Assembly: GCA_014656495.1 (NCBI GenBank) | Contig: BNCN01000008.1 | Coordinates: 407,758 to 471,757, forward strand | DNA: 64,000 nt | Origin: Comamonas sp. KCTC 72670 | GTDB taxonomy: Bacteria > Myxococcota > Myxococcia > Myxococcales > Myxococcaceae | Direction: 5' to 3' | Shown here: positions 50,078 to 58,715 of the stretch, in pieces | Numbering within the stretch: the stretch's first letter is position 1 | Layout: every line of letters starts with the position of its first letter | Notes under the pieces: model-generated | What the model saw: the letters and a program-made list of their open reading frames with translations, nothing else | What the model was told of the DNA's origin: nothing | The model's database searches: none | Translations under genes and position numbers: made by a program

Positions 50078-51844
50078 CTAGCGAATCATCCCCGCCACGC
50101 CCGTCACCTTCTTCAGCAGGTCGATGCGGGCGGGGGCGCTGGTGTCCGCGCGGGCGTCGTCGCGGTACTTCGCCAGCAGGTTGCGCGCGGCGTTCGCCTT
50201 GGGCGCGTCGAGCTTCCCGGACGTCTCCAGCCGGTCCACCCGGCGCTCCAGCCGGTCGATGCTCTGCAGGATGTCCTCCAGGCTGGGCGTGGACGACTTC
50301 AGCGGCCGGGGCGGGGCGACCGCGGCCTCTGCCTCCGGACGCGCGCGCGCGGCCTTGGCGCGGGTGTCGGGCTCGGGGGCCACCGCGGCGCTGGCGACGC
50401 GCGCGAGGGGCTCGGGCTCCAACTCCAGCGGCGCGGCCTCCACCACCGGTGCCGCCGGAGGGGCCTCCATGGGCGGCGCCGGCGGGGGCGGGGTGACGAC
50501 GGCCTGGGCGGGGAGCACGGGCGCGGCCTTCACCGGCGCGGTGGGCGGCGGGATGAGCGCGTTGGCGTTCGAGCTCCGGACGATGACGGCCGCGGCGCCC
50601 GTGAGCAGCACCCCGGCGAAGCCCAGCGCGGCGACCAGCGGCAGGTGCTTGCGCCACGGGCCGGGGGCACCGGCGGCGCGCGTCTCCTGGGGCGACGGCG
50701 CCGGGTTCAGCTCCGGGGGGACCGGCACCGGCGTGGTGGGGCGGCGCGAGTCCGCCTCCGCCGCGGCGGTGGACTTCTCGAACCCGGGCGCCAGGGCGCT
50801 GGGGTTGGAGCGCGTGGAGGCCCGCAGGGTGCGCCGCAGCTTGTGGAGCTGCTGCCGCAGCGCGTCCGCGGAGTTGGGCCGCGTCTCCGGGTCCTTGGTG
50901 AGCATCTGCAGGATGAAGGCGTCCAGCGCGGGCGGCAAATCGGACACGAACTCCGACGGCCGGGGAGGCCGGGCCTCCACGTGCTTCATCAGCAGGTCCA
51001 CCGGGGAGCTGCCCACGAAGGGGAGCCGGCCGGTGACGATTTCGAAGGTGACGACGCCCAGGGCGTAGAGGTCCGTCATGGGCCCCACTTCCTGGCCCCG
51101 CGCCTGCTCCGGCGCCATGTACTCCGGCGTGCCCACCACCATGTCCGTGCGCGTCTGCGCGGTGCGGCCGGTGGGGCCCTGGCCCCGCTTGGCGAGCCCG
51201 AAGTCCAACACCTTCACGTAGCGCGAGCCGTCCGGCTGCTGCACCAGGAAGATGTTGCTGGGCTTGAGGTCGCGGTGCACCACGCCCGCGCCGTGCGCGG
51301 CGGCCAGCGCGGCGAGCACCTCGTCGAGCAGCGCCAGCGCCTCCTGCACGGGCAGCCGGTTCTTCTCCGTCAGCACCGCGTCGAGCGCCTGGCCCTCCAG
51401 GTACTCCATGACGATGTACTGCCGGCCGTCCGGCACCTGGCCGAAGCCGAAGATGTCGATGATGCCGCGGTGGCGGATGGCGTTGACGGCGCGGGCCTCG
51501 GCGAGCAGCCGCTCCACCTGTTCGGTGGAGTGCGCCAGCTCCGGCCGCAGCACCTTCACCGCCACGCGCTTGCCGATGAGCGGCTGGATGCCTTCGTACA
51601 CGAGCCCCATGCCGCCCACGCCGATGCGCGAGCGCAGCTCGTACTCACCCAGCTTCAGGCCGATGAGCGGGTCCTTGTGCGGCACCGCGGGCGGAGTTTC
51701 CGGGGATTGCACCACGACGTTCGGCTCCTCCACGCGCGCGGACACGTCGAACGACGTCAACACCACCGTCCCATCGCGCGGGCATACGGCGGTGTCGGCA
51801 GGTACGGCGTGGCCGCAGGTATCGCAGATCAACTCGGAAGCCAT
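50078..51844 (-). CDS. Transmembrane Ser/Thr protein kinase (Pkn family)
   Basis: 588 residues. A zinc-ribbon head has CDTCGHAVPADTAVCPRDG (Cys pairs near 8-11 and 21). The kinase domain (about 65-330) is intact: GVGGMGLVYEG, VAVKVLRPE, HRDLKPSNIFL, DFGLAKRG, and GTPEYMAPEQA. A Pro/Glu linker contains one membrane helix (LPLVAALGFAGVLLTGAAAV, about 400-420); the outer part is Pro-rich and ends in a coiled coil, LEDILQSIDRLERRVDRLE. It is active by all motifs, unlike the pseudokinase at 14024. Myxobacterial kinases of this class control development and stress responses. No substrate gene is adjacent. Confidence 0.92.
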   Translation of the reverse strand: MASELICDTCGHAVPADTAVCPRDGTVVLTSFDVSARVEEPNVVVQSPETPPAVPHKDPLIGLKLGEYELRSRIGVGGMGLVYEGIQPLIGKRVAVKVLRPELAHSTEQVERLLAEARAVNAIRHRGIIDIFGFGQVPDGRQYIVMEYLEGQALDAVLTEKNRLPVQEALALLDEVLAALAAAHGAGVVHRDLKPSNIFLVQQPDGSRYVKVLDFGLAKRGQGPTGRTAQTRTDMVVGTPEYMAPEQARGQEVGPMTDLYALGVVTFEIVTGRLPFVGSSPVDLLMKHVEARPPRPSEFVSDLPPALDAFILQMLTKDPETRPNSADALRQQLHKLRRTLRASTRSNPSALAPGFEKSTAAAEADSRRPTTPVPVPPELNPAPSPQETRAAGAPGPWRKHLPLVAALGFAGVLLTGAAAVIVRSSNANALIPPPTAPVKAAPVLPAQAVVTPPPPAPPMEAPPAAPVVEAAPLELEPEPLARVASAAVAPEPDTRAKAARARPEAEAAVAPPRPLKSSTPSLEDILQSIDRLERRVDRLETSGKLDAPKANAARNLLAKYRDDARADTSAPARIDLLKKVTGVAGMIR

Positions 51845-51976
51845 CTCTAACCGGGAAGCAGCGTACCAGGAGGGACCCAGGTGGGGCGATGTGCTCCGGA
51901 CAAGAGTGCCTGTCGAGCGGTCAGGCGCAGCACGCCTTCGCCCTCGGACAGGCGCTCCAACGTCGGACAGCGGACG

Positions 51977-53644
51977 CTATGGGTTGGGCGCGGTGCAGCC
52001 GACGTCCTGCCGCTGCTCGCCCGTGCTGCCGGGCTGGCCGGGGCCCTCGCCTCCTGGGCCGCCCAGGCCCAGCTCGAAGGTGACACCCGTCGCGGTGAAG
52101 ACGACCGCGGAGTCCTCTCCACACCACACGCCCACGGACGGGCCGCCGCCGCCGCCACCGCCACCGCCGCCCGGGCCGCCGCTGCCTCCAGGACCGCCCG
52201 GGCCGCCGTGGCCGCCCGACGTCTGGTACGACATGGGCGTCGGGGACGTCCGCTGCCGGGTGACCTGGCCTCCGGTGCCGCCTTCACCCCCCTGGCCGCC
52301 CTTGCCGCCCGGCCCGCCCGGCCCCCCCTCACCCCCAGGGCCTCCGCCAAGCGTCCGCAGCACGCTGCCTTCCTCCACGGCCACCTGCGAACCGGCGAGC
52401 AGCAGCGAGATGGAGGCACCGCCGCCACCACCGCCACGGCCTCCTCCTCCGCCGCAGCCGCCCGCGCCGCCCGCGCCGCTGCCGCCGCCTCCCGCGACAC
52501 TCACGCCCGGAATCAGGCAGCTTCCTCCAGACCCGCCGCCGCCGCCGCCGTGGCCCGAGGTGCCATCGCCGCCAGCCTCACCTTCCTGGCGTGGGTCTGG
52601 GGTCCACGTCGCGTCCTGAAGCTGGCCCAACCCGGCGCCGCCTTCGCCCGTCGTGCCCGTGCCGCCATCCGCGCCGGGTCCACCGGGGGCGCCCGGCGGC
52701 GGGTTGCAGATGCACTGGCTTCCAGAGCACGCGGCATCCGCCACGTCACCGCCCTGGCCTCCCACGCCGCCGCCATCCGGGGGGCTGCCGTCGCCACCGC
52801 CGTTTCCGGGCTGGCCCCCAGCGTTGCCAATCACGCCCGCGCCGCCGGTGGGCTGGGTGCCGTCCGGGCAGTTTGCCTCCGGGGGGTAGCCCCCCTCGCC
52901 CACGTCGGAGTTGCCGTCGCCCCCATCCTTGCCGCTTCCGCCGGGGAGTCCCTCGACGCCGGATGCGCCCGTGGCGCCTGGGGCACCTGGGCCACCGCGG
53001 CCCGCCACCAGGGTGGTGTGACGGATGCGGAGCCCGGACGCGTCCACCGCGCGCAGGGCGATGGAGGGCTCACCGGCCCCCGTCGCGTGGGCCGCGTGGA
53101 TGTCGACGTACTCCACGACGACGCCCGAATCCTGCAGGCCGCGCACGGTCATCCCCAGCGAGCCGGCGTCGAACCGGGCCACCTGCTCCGCGCTGCGGCG
53201 CCAGCCGCCGCTGCGGCCGGCATAACCTCCGTGCAGCGACACGGGGACGTCCAGCACCAGGTTCGCTTCGTCGTAGGCGCCGCCCGCGAGGAACAGGTGG
53301 CTGGGGCCGGGGCCTCCGTCCAGGTCGCGCACCATGGCCAGGGCGCGGCCCACCGTGCGCAGCGGCGCCTGCCGCGTGCCGGTGCCCGCGTCGTCATCGC
53401 CGTCCACCGGGTCGATGAAGAGCCCCGCGTCCGCCTGGCCATCCACGCCGTCGCAGTCGGTGTCCGTGAAGGCGTCGTCGGGCCAGTCGGTGCCCGGTTG
53501 GGGCGTGCAGGCCGCGACGTTGGGCTCGCAGCGGCCCTCGTCGCTGCAGCGTTGCCGCGCGCCGTCGAAGTCGTAGCAAGCGCCCGCGGCGAACGTGGCC
53601 ACGATGGCGGTCCCCGTGGCGCCGAGCATCCTCGTCTTCCGCAT
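51977..53644 (-). CDS. Gly-rich collagen-like lipoprotein
   Basis: 555 residues from ATG at 53644, which has gaggagag just upstream (an ATG 6 codons earlier is less likely). Lipobox AAGAC gives an N-terminal lipid anchor. Early residues resemble the start of a right-handed beta-helix (DPVDGDDDAGTGTRQAPL). Two large Gly-rich regions follow (about 220-290 and 330-520), with collagen-like steps such as GGPGAPGATGASG and GGPGGEGGPGGPGGKGG, plus poly-Gly runs. Cysteines cluster at CSGSQCICNPPP. The Gly-rich strings may be loops or strand-breaking inserts in a beta-helix. It is 14 nt downstream of the next gene, in one operon with it. The 132 bases to the kinase gene hold no gene. Confidence 0.78.
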   Translation of the reverse strand: MRKTRMLGATGTAIVATFAAGACYDFDGARQRCSDEGRCEPNVAACTPQPGTDWPDDAFTDTDCDGVDGQADAGLFIDPVDGDDDAGTGTRQAPLRTVGRALAMVRDLDGGPGPSHLFLAGGAYDEANLVLDVPVSLHGGYAGRSGGWRRSAEQVARFDAGSLGMTVRGLQDSGVVVEYVDIHAAHATGAGEPSIALRAVDASGLRIRHTTLVAGRGGPGAPGATGASGVEGLPGGSGKDGGDGNSDVGEGGYPPEANCPDGTQPTGGAGVIGNAGGQPGNGGGDGSPPDGGGVGGQGGDVADAACSGSQCICNPPPGAPGGPGADGGTGTTGEGGAGLGQLQDATWTPDPRQEGEAGGDGTSGHGGGGGGSGGSCLIPGVSVAGGGGSGAGGAGGCGGGGGRGGGGGGASISLLLAGSQVAVEEGSVLRTLGGGPGGEGGPGGPGGKGGQGGEGGTGGQVTRQRTSPTPMSYQTSGGHGGPGGPGGSGGPGGGGGGGGGGPSVGVWCGEDSAVVFTATGVTFELGLGGPGGEGPGQPGSTGEQRQDVGCTAPNP

Positions 53645-53658
53645 GACTCTCCTCGAAC

Positions 53659-54579
53659 TCAAGGCAGCGCCCCGGACAGGCCCACCATGCCGCCGCCGGG
53701 CACCAGGGTGACGGCGGGCTGCACCACGGCAGTCTCCTCGCCCGGCAGCAGGAACATGACCGCGCCCGCGACGAGCCCCGCCGCGCCCAGGCCGAAGGCC
53801 ACCCGGCTCAGCGTCTGCGCCCTGCGGCCCGACGACGCGAGCCCGTCCGCGTCGTGCAGCGGCGCGTCCGGCGTTCCCCCCGTGTCGAGTTGCCCGTACT
53901 TGTCACCGGCCTGCTTGTAGAGAAGCGCGCCCGCTCCGGCCAGCGCCACGCCTCCCGCGGCGGGCAGCCAGGACCAGCGGCGCAGCGGGCGGATGCGCTC
54001 GGGGACGGGCTCCGGCGTGAGCGGCTTCGCCTCGACCACCGCTGCCGGAGGCGGCGGGGGCGCCTCGACCACCGGTGTCGGCGCCGCAGGGGGCGGACCG
54101 CGCAGGGCCGTCTGCGCCACGGGCAACACCGCGGCGAGCGACTGGGTGAGCGAATCCAGCAGCTGCTCCTCGCTCACCCCGGGGATGAGGTGCTCGGTGA
54201 CGAGCGCGCCGTCGGCGGAGGTGTAGATGCGCGCGCCGGTGCGGTAGCCGCTGAGCAGTTGTCCCAGCTCCGTCACCAGCACCAGCTCCGTCTTGCCCGC
54301 GGCGCCCAGCGAGCGGATGCAGGCGGCCTGGGTGCGGTTGCAGCGCAGCAGCGGGCGGCGCTTGGTGGCGGTCAGCTTGCGGGTGATGTCCTCGATGCGG
54401 ACCACCACCAGCCCACGGGCGCGGAGCTGTTCGGCCACGTGCTCCTGGGCGAACTCGACGACGTGGGAGGGCGCTCCCGCCGCGTCAGGCGGCGCGACCA
54501 GGACAGAGAGGGGCGGCGGGGGAGCCGCGGCGGGCGCCTGGGTGGCCAGGGTGAGCGCGGCGAGGAGGGAGATCCACAC
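53659..54579 (-). CDS. Secreted or membrane-anchored partner of the Gly-rich lipoprotein
   Basis: 306 residues from GTG at 54579, chosen because the hydrophobic stretch ISLLAALTLATQAPAAA follows it; a longer frame upstream adds only Pro/Arg-rich residues. The signal peptide leads to an alpha/beta domain (about 25-150: LSVLVAPPDAAG, EHVAEQLRARGLVVVRIEDI, RTQAACIRSLGAAGKTELVLV). A Pro-rich linker (about 160-200) precedes two membrane helices (about 210-230 and 270-290). I recognise no family. It lies 14 nt upstream of the Gly-rich lipoprotein start, so they are coexpressed and may assemble together at the envelope. Confidence 0.65.
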   Translation of the reverse strand: MWISLLAALTLATQAPAAAPPPPLSVLVAPPDAAGAPSHVVEFAQEHVAEQLRARGLVVVRIEDITRKLTATKRRPLLRCNRTQAACIRSLGAAGKTELVLVTELGQLLSGYRTGARIYTSADGALVTEHLIPGVSEEQLLDSLTQSLAAVLPVAQTALRGPPPAAPTPVVEAPPPPPAAVVEAKPLTPEPVPERIRPLRRWSWLPAAGGVALAGAGALLYKQAGDKYGQLDTGGTPDAPLHDADGLASSGRRAQTLSRVAFGLGAAGLVAGAVMFLLPGEETAVVQPAVTLVPGGGMVGLSGALP

Positions 54580-54729
54580 GCAAGCACTTTCCCCCTGACA
54601 GGACCTCCTCGCAAGGTCGGGAATCACCGCCCGCGCTTCGAGTGAAACCTCTTGGGCCTGGGCGCGTGTGGTGGGAGGCCGCCCCACCGGCCCGGGGTCC
54701 AATTGGACGCGCCGGGCCGGGGCGGGGTT

Positions 54730-56541
54730 TCAGCGCCGGGGCCGCTCAGAGGGCGGCGGGCGAATCTGCGTCTTCTCGGAGCCGCCGTTCGCGTTGTGCG
54801 AGCCGCCGGTGTCCTCATCCTCGTCGTCCTCCACGGAGCGGGACGGCGGCGGACGGCGCGCGGCGGCGGCCGGACGGGAACCGGTGGCCAGGTTGGGCGA
54901 GGGCGCCCGGGCCGGCGGGGTGAAGGGCGGCGGCCGGCGCGGGGGCACCGTCCGGGGGCCGTCATCCTCGGCGAGCAGGTCCTCGGAGACCTCCACCTTG
55001 GCCTCGATGGGCGCCGCGGCGGTGCGCGTCTCGTCGGGGGCATCCGCGAAGGGGTTGCGCGTGGGCGGCGGCGTCGCGTCGTCGTCCATGGGGGCGGGCG
55101 GCGGGCGCGGCGGCGTGGCGGTGGGCCGGGCGGCCTGCGCGGCGGGCTTCACCGCGGGAGGCGGCTCGGGCGGGCGCACGCGCGCGGACGGCGGCGGCGT
55201 GGGGTGGCTGGCGGGCACCTGCACCTGCACGGGCGGGCTCGCGGGCTGCGGAGGAGGGGGCGGCGCGGCGGCGGCCTTGCCCGCCTTCGCGTCGCGGGCG
55301 TCCTGCTTGAGGCGCTGCTCGAAGGCGGCCCACTCCGACTTGAAGTGGGCGGGGTCGGGCGTGCCGGACTCGCGGTGCTTCAGCGACGGGGCCCAGCGCA
55401 CGGTGTATGACTCACCGGCGTGGAAGGTGGGCGGCGGGGGGAGGCCGTAGGTGGCCGGGTCGAAGAAGGCCTCGTCCAGGTCGTGGAAGCCGTACGCGCG
55501 CGCCTTGCTGACGAAGTTGGGGATGATGCCGGTGGGCGCGTGGTAGCCCAGGATGTGGTCGTCCTCGTCCTTGGTGACGGGCGTGAAGACGAAGATGTCC
55601 TGGGTGCGGTAGTCGCCCTTGTCGTTGAGGGGCAGCACCTCCGACAGGGCAATCGTCTTGCGGCTGCCGTCGTGGAGGCGCTCGCAGCAGATGATGAAGT
55701 TGATGGCGCTGGCCACCTGGGCGCGCACGGCGACCATGGGCAGGTCGACGCCGGACATGAGGCACAGCGACTCGATGCGGCGCAGCGTGTCCGTGGGCGT
55801 GTTGGCGTGCGTGGTGGCCAGCGAGCCGCCGTGGCCCGTGTTCATGGCCTGCATCAGGTGGAAGGCCTCGCCGCCGCGCACCTCACCGACGACGATGCGG
55901 TCGGGGCGCAGACGCAGCGCGGAGTGGAGCAAGTCGCCCATGTCCACCGCGCCCTTGCCGAACTTGTCGGGCGGCCGGCTCTCGAAGGGCACTACGTGGG
56001 ACTGGTTGAGCTGGAGCTCGGCCGAGTCCTCGATGGTGAGGATGCGCTCCTCGTCCGGGATGAGCGACGACACGATGTTGAGCAGCGTCGTCTTGCCCGA
56101 GCCCGTGCCGCCGGCCACCAGCATGTTGAGCTTGGTGGCGATGCCCGCCTCGATGAGGCGCGCCATCTGCGGCGTGAGCGACCCGAACTTCATCAAGGAG
56201 TTGACCGTCAGCTTCTCCTTGAAGAACTTGCGGATGGAGATGGTGGTGCCCTTGCGCGCGATGGGCGGAATCACCACGTGGATACGGCTGCCATCCGGAA
56301 GGCGCGCGTCCAGGCGCGGGCGCTCCTCGTTGAGCATGCGGCCCACGAACTGCGCCATGTTGCGCGCGGCGCCGATCAGCCCTTCTTCGGTGAACGACGC
56401 GTCCACTTTCGTGAGCTGGCCCTTGCGTTCAATCCAGATGTCCGTCGGGCCGTTGATCATGATTTCCGACACGGCCTCGTCATCCATGTAGGGCAGGACG
56501 GGCTTGAGGAACGCGCGGAGTGACTCGTTGTACATCGTCAT
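54730..56541 (-). CDS. CpaF/TadA-type secretion ATPase with long disordered tail
   Basis: 603 residues from ATG at 56541. The ATPase is complete: Walker A GGTGSGKT (144-151), Asp box TIEDSAELQL, Walker B VVGEVRGGEA and His box GGSLATTHANT. The core ends near residue 330, and a further domain runs to about 420. The last 180 residues are Pro-, Ala- and acidic-rich and disordered, unlike standard CpaF proteins of about 450 residues. CpaF/TadA powers Tad pili or secretion; the TadE/TadG-like genes at 32917-36183 are possible partners, as no closer pilus genes are present. It is first in its own transcript. The 150 bases to the gene at 54579 hold no gene. Confidence 0.88.
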   Translation of the reverse strand: MTMYNESLRAFLKPVLPYMDDEAVSEIMINGPTDIWIERKGQLTKVDASFTEEGLIGAARNMAQFVGRMLNEERPRLDARLPDGSRIHVVIPPIARKGTTISIRKFFKEKLTVNSLMKFGSLTPQMARLIEAGIATKLNMLVAGGTGSGKTTLLNIVSSLIPDEERILTIEDSAELQLNQSHVVPFESRPPDKFGKGAVDMGDLLHSALRLRPDRIVVGEVRGGEAFHLMQAMNTGHGGSLATTHANTPTDTLRRIESLCLMSGVDLPMVAVRAQVASAINFIICCERLHDGSRKTIALSEVLPLNDKGDYRTQDIFVFTPVTKDEDDHILGYHAPTGIIPNFVSKARAYGFHDLDEAFFDPATYGLPPPPTFHAGESYTVRWAPSLKHRESGTPDPAHFKSEWAAFEQRLKQDARDAKAGKAAAAPPPPPQPASPPVQVQVPASHPTPPPSARVRPPEPPPAVKPAAQAARPTATPPRPPPAPMDDDATPPPTRNPFADAPDETRTAAAPIEAKVEVSEDLLAEDDGPRTVPPRRPPPFTPPARAPSPNLATGSRPAAAARRPPPSRSVEDDEDEDTGGSHNANGGSEKTQIRPPPSERPRR

Positions 56542-56651
56542 GGCGCCGCCCAGGCTAGCGCGCTCTGGCCCCAGGGCCCAAGAACCCGCCTTGCCTGCCT
56601 GGCTGGTTTCTGGGGCCGGGGCCGCTCGCGTCCGGTTTCGGGCGGCCCGGA

Positions 56652-57395
56652 ATGGAAAGCGGTGGCGCCCCGGACGCCGGGTGTTTCAATGCCGCCGCCA
56701 CGGAAGGGAAGGGCGCATTGCTCGCGGATGGGTTGCCGGAGGATTGGAAGCAGGTGCTGCGTGAGGCGCTCGAGGCGCCGTCATTCCAGGAACTGGAGCG
56801 CTTCGTGGAGGCGGAGCGGCGCGAGGCCACCGTCTTCCCGTCGGAGGAGGACCTCTTCTCCGCCTTCCGCCTCACGCCCTACGCGGACGTCCGGGTGCTG
56901 CTGCTGGGGCAGGACCCGTACCACGGCCCCGGGCAGGCGCACGGCCTGGCCTTCTCGGTGAAGCCGGGGGTGGCGCCGCCGCCCTCGTTGCTGAACATGT
57001 TCAAGGAGCTGGAGAGCGACGTGGGCGTGCCCCGTCCGCGCGACGGCTCCCTGATTCCGTGGGCCGAGCAGGGCGTGCTGCTGCTCAACGCGGTGCTGAC
57101 GGTGCGGCAGGCGAAGCCCAACAGCCACGCGGGTCACGGCTGGGAGGCCTTCACGGACGCCGTCATCCGCGCGGTGAGCGACAAGGAGTCCCCGGTGGTG
57201 TTCCTGCTGTGGGGCCGCTACGCGCAGAAGAAGAAGAAGCTCATCGATGCGAAGCGGCACGTCGTCATCGAAGGCACGCACCCCTCGCCGCTGTCGGCCA
57301 GCAACGGCTTCTTCGGCAGCCGCCCGTTCAGCGCGGTAAACGCGGCTTTGGAGGAGCGCGGCCAGCCGCCGGTGGATTGGCGCTTGCCTGCTTGA
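56652..57395 (+). CDS. ung: Uracil-DNA glycosylase
   Basis: 247 residues; the enzyme removes uracil from DNA in base-excision repair. Catalytic LLGQDPYHGPGQAHGLAFS carries the water-activating Asp, PPSLLNMFKEL binds DNA, and HPSPLSASNGFF is the second catalytic block with His. From about residue 30 it aligns along its length with the E. coli enzyme. The first 25 residues are an extra N-terminal extension; TTG at 56718, with ggaaggg upstream, would give a protein of normal length, so the start is uncertain. Single gene, with a 48-base gap to the thioesterase. Confidence 0.95.
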   Translation: MESGGAPDAGCFNAAATEGKGALLADGLPEDWKQVLREALEAPSFQELERFVEAERREATVFPSEEDLFSAFRLTPYADVRVLLLGQDPYHGPGQAHGLAFSVKPGVAPPPSLLNMFKELESDVGVPRPRDGSLIPWAEQGVLLLNAVLTVRQAKPNSHAGHGWEAFTDAVIRAVSDKESPVVFLLWGRYAQKKKKLIDAKRHVVIEGTHPSPLSASNGFFGSRPFSAVNAALEERGQPPVDWRLPA

Positions 57396-57443
57396 GACTC
57401 GGGCCGGACAGGGCGGGGGCGCGTTGATACGCTGCGGTGCGAC

Positions 57444-58256
57444 ATGACCGCTGCCTTCCTCGCCGCCACCACCCCCGAGCCGCTCACCCCGAACCGTTAC
57501 GGCATCCGCTTCTCCGCGCCCTGGTACCAGGGGAAGGGCGCGTATGGCGGCATCGTCGGGGGCTCCGTGATGCGCGCGCTGGAGCACACGCTGGCGCAGG
57601 CGGACCAGGCGGGGCGTCCGGTGCGCACGCTCACGGTGCACTTCTGCGCGCCCGCGGTGGAGGGTGACGCGGAAATCCAGACGCGCATCGAGCGGGCGGG
57701 GCGGCTGGTGACGCACGCGACGGCGCGCATCGAGAGCGCGGCGGGCGTGCTGGCCGTGGCCACGGCGACGTTCGGCGCCACCCGGGGCGGCGCGACGGAG
57801 TACTTCGACGTGAAGCGCCCGGTGGTGCCGCCGCCGGAGGACGTCCCGGTGGTGCCGGACGACGTGCCCATGCCCACCTTCTGCAGCTTCTTCGAGTACC
57901 GCTTCTGTGTGGGCTCGGCGCCGTACTCCGGCGCGGACGTGGCGGAGACGGGCGGGTGGATTCGTCCCAAGGACGCGCTGGTGCTGGACGCGCCGCTGTG
58001 CGTGGGGTTGATGGATGCCTATCCGCCGTCCGTGCTCTCGCGGGTGGATGGGTTCCACGCGGCGGCGAGCGTGGACTTCACGGTGCACTTCTTCCACGAC
58101 CTGCCGCGTCCCGGCTTGAAGGCGGACGCCCACTTCCTGCGCACGGGGCGCTCACGGCAGGCGGCGGAGGGCTACTCGGAGGACTTCCAGCAGCTGTGGA
58201 CGCGGGAGGGTGAGCTGCTGGCCCAGTGCCGTCAGCTGGTGGCCGTGCTCGGCTGA
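57444..58256 (+). CDS. Acyl-CoA thioesterase family protein (double hotdog)
   Basis: 270 residues. Two hotdog halves: GAYGGIVGGSVMRALEHTL near residue 35 (the HGG-like block of TesB-type enzymes, here YGG) with RTLTVHFCAPAVEGD, then a second half, GFHAAASVDFTVHFFHDLP, near residue 210. This is the long-chain acyl-CoA thioesterase/TesB-like layout, hydrolysing acyl-CoA to free acid and CoA. The catalytic Asp of TesB may be in VLDAPLCVGLMDAYPP. No fatty-acid genes are adjacent. It is convergent with the receiver at 58271, 14 bases away; a 6-bp stem spans the gap. Confidence 0.82.
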   Translation: MTAAFLAATTPEPLTPNRYGIRFSAPWYQGKGAYGGIVGGSVMRALEHTLAQADQAGRPVRTLTVHFCAPAVEGDAEIQTRIERAGRLVTHATARIESAAGVLAVATATFGATRGGATEYFDVKRPVVPPPEDVPVVPDDVPMPTFCSFFEYRFCVGSAPYSGADVAETGGWIRPKDALVLDAPLCVGLMDAYPPSVLSRVDGFHAAASVDFTVHFFHDLPRPGLKADAHFLRTGRSRQAAEGYSEDFQQLWTREGELLAQCRQLVAVLG

Positions 58257-58270
58257 GCCGCCGCGCCGCT

Positions 58271-58639
58271 TCAGGCGGCCGCGGACGCGAGCTGCTTGAC
58301 GAGCAGCCGCACCAGCTCCACCGGTTGGATGGGCTTGGGCAGCAGCTCCGCGCCGTAGCGAATCGCCACGGACACGAGGTCCTCCAGGTCCTCGTGTCCG
58401 GTGAGGAAGATGAACGGCACCCGGCAGTTCTTCAGCTCCCGCATCACGGTGAGCACGTCGGAGCCGTTCATGTCCGGCATGTTGTAGTCGCAGAGGATGG
58501 CCGAGATGCTGGACAGGTCCAGGTTGAACGCCTCGGCGGGCGACTGCACCGTCACCACGCCATAGCCCGCGCTCTGGAGGATGTCCCTCACCACCGAGAG
58601 CACGAAGGCGTCGTCATCAATCACCAACACGTTCTGCAT
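58271..58639 (-). CDS. Single-domain response regulator
   Basis: 122 residues from ATG at 58639, with ggagagg upstream. All receiver: VLVIDDDAFV, phospho-Asp in ILCDYNMPDMNG, a switch Thr in IFLTGHED and Lys in LLPKPIQP. It is a CheY/Spo0F-like relay protein without output domain, not closely similar to the two paralogous receivers further left. No kinase is adjacent. An 11-bp inverted repeat (58678-58715) lies upstream, a candidate operator or the terminator of the preceding gene. Confidence 0.88.
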   Translation of the reverse strand: MQNVLVIDDDAFVLSVVRDILQSAGYGVVTVQSPAEAFNLDLSSISAILCDYNMPDMNGSDVLTVMRELKNCRVPFIFLTGHEDLEDLVSVAIRYGAELLPKPIQPVELVRLLVKQLASAAA

Positions 58640-58677
58640 CAAGGGCCTCTCCGCGTGCGCTTCGGCCCATCCTATCC

Positions 58678-58715
58678 GAGCTGTGTCGGCCGGATTGTCA
58701 CATGCGACACAGCTC
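58678..58715. promoter_or_regulatory. Long inverted repeat between peptidase and receiver genes
   Basis: A perfect 11-bp inverted repeat, gagctgtgtcg (58678-58688) and cgacacagctc (58705-58715), with a 16-nt gap. It overlaps the stop of the peptidase gene and lies 39 bases before the receiver start. It could be the terminator of the peptidase gene or an operator/promoter element for the receiver; both genes run on the minus strand. Confidence 0.6.
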
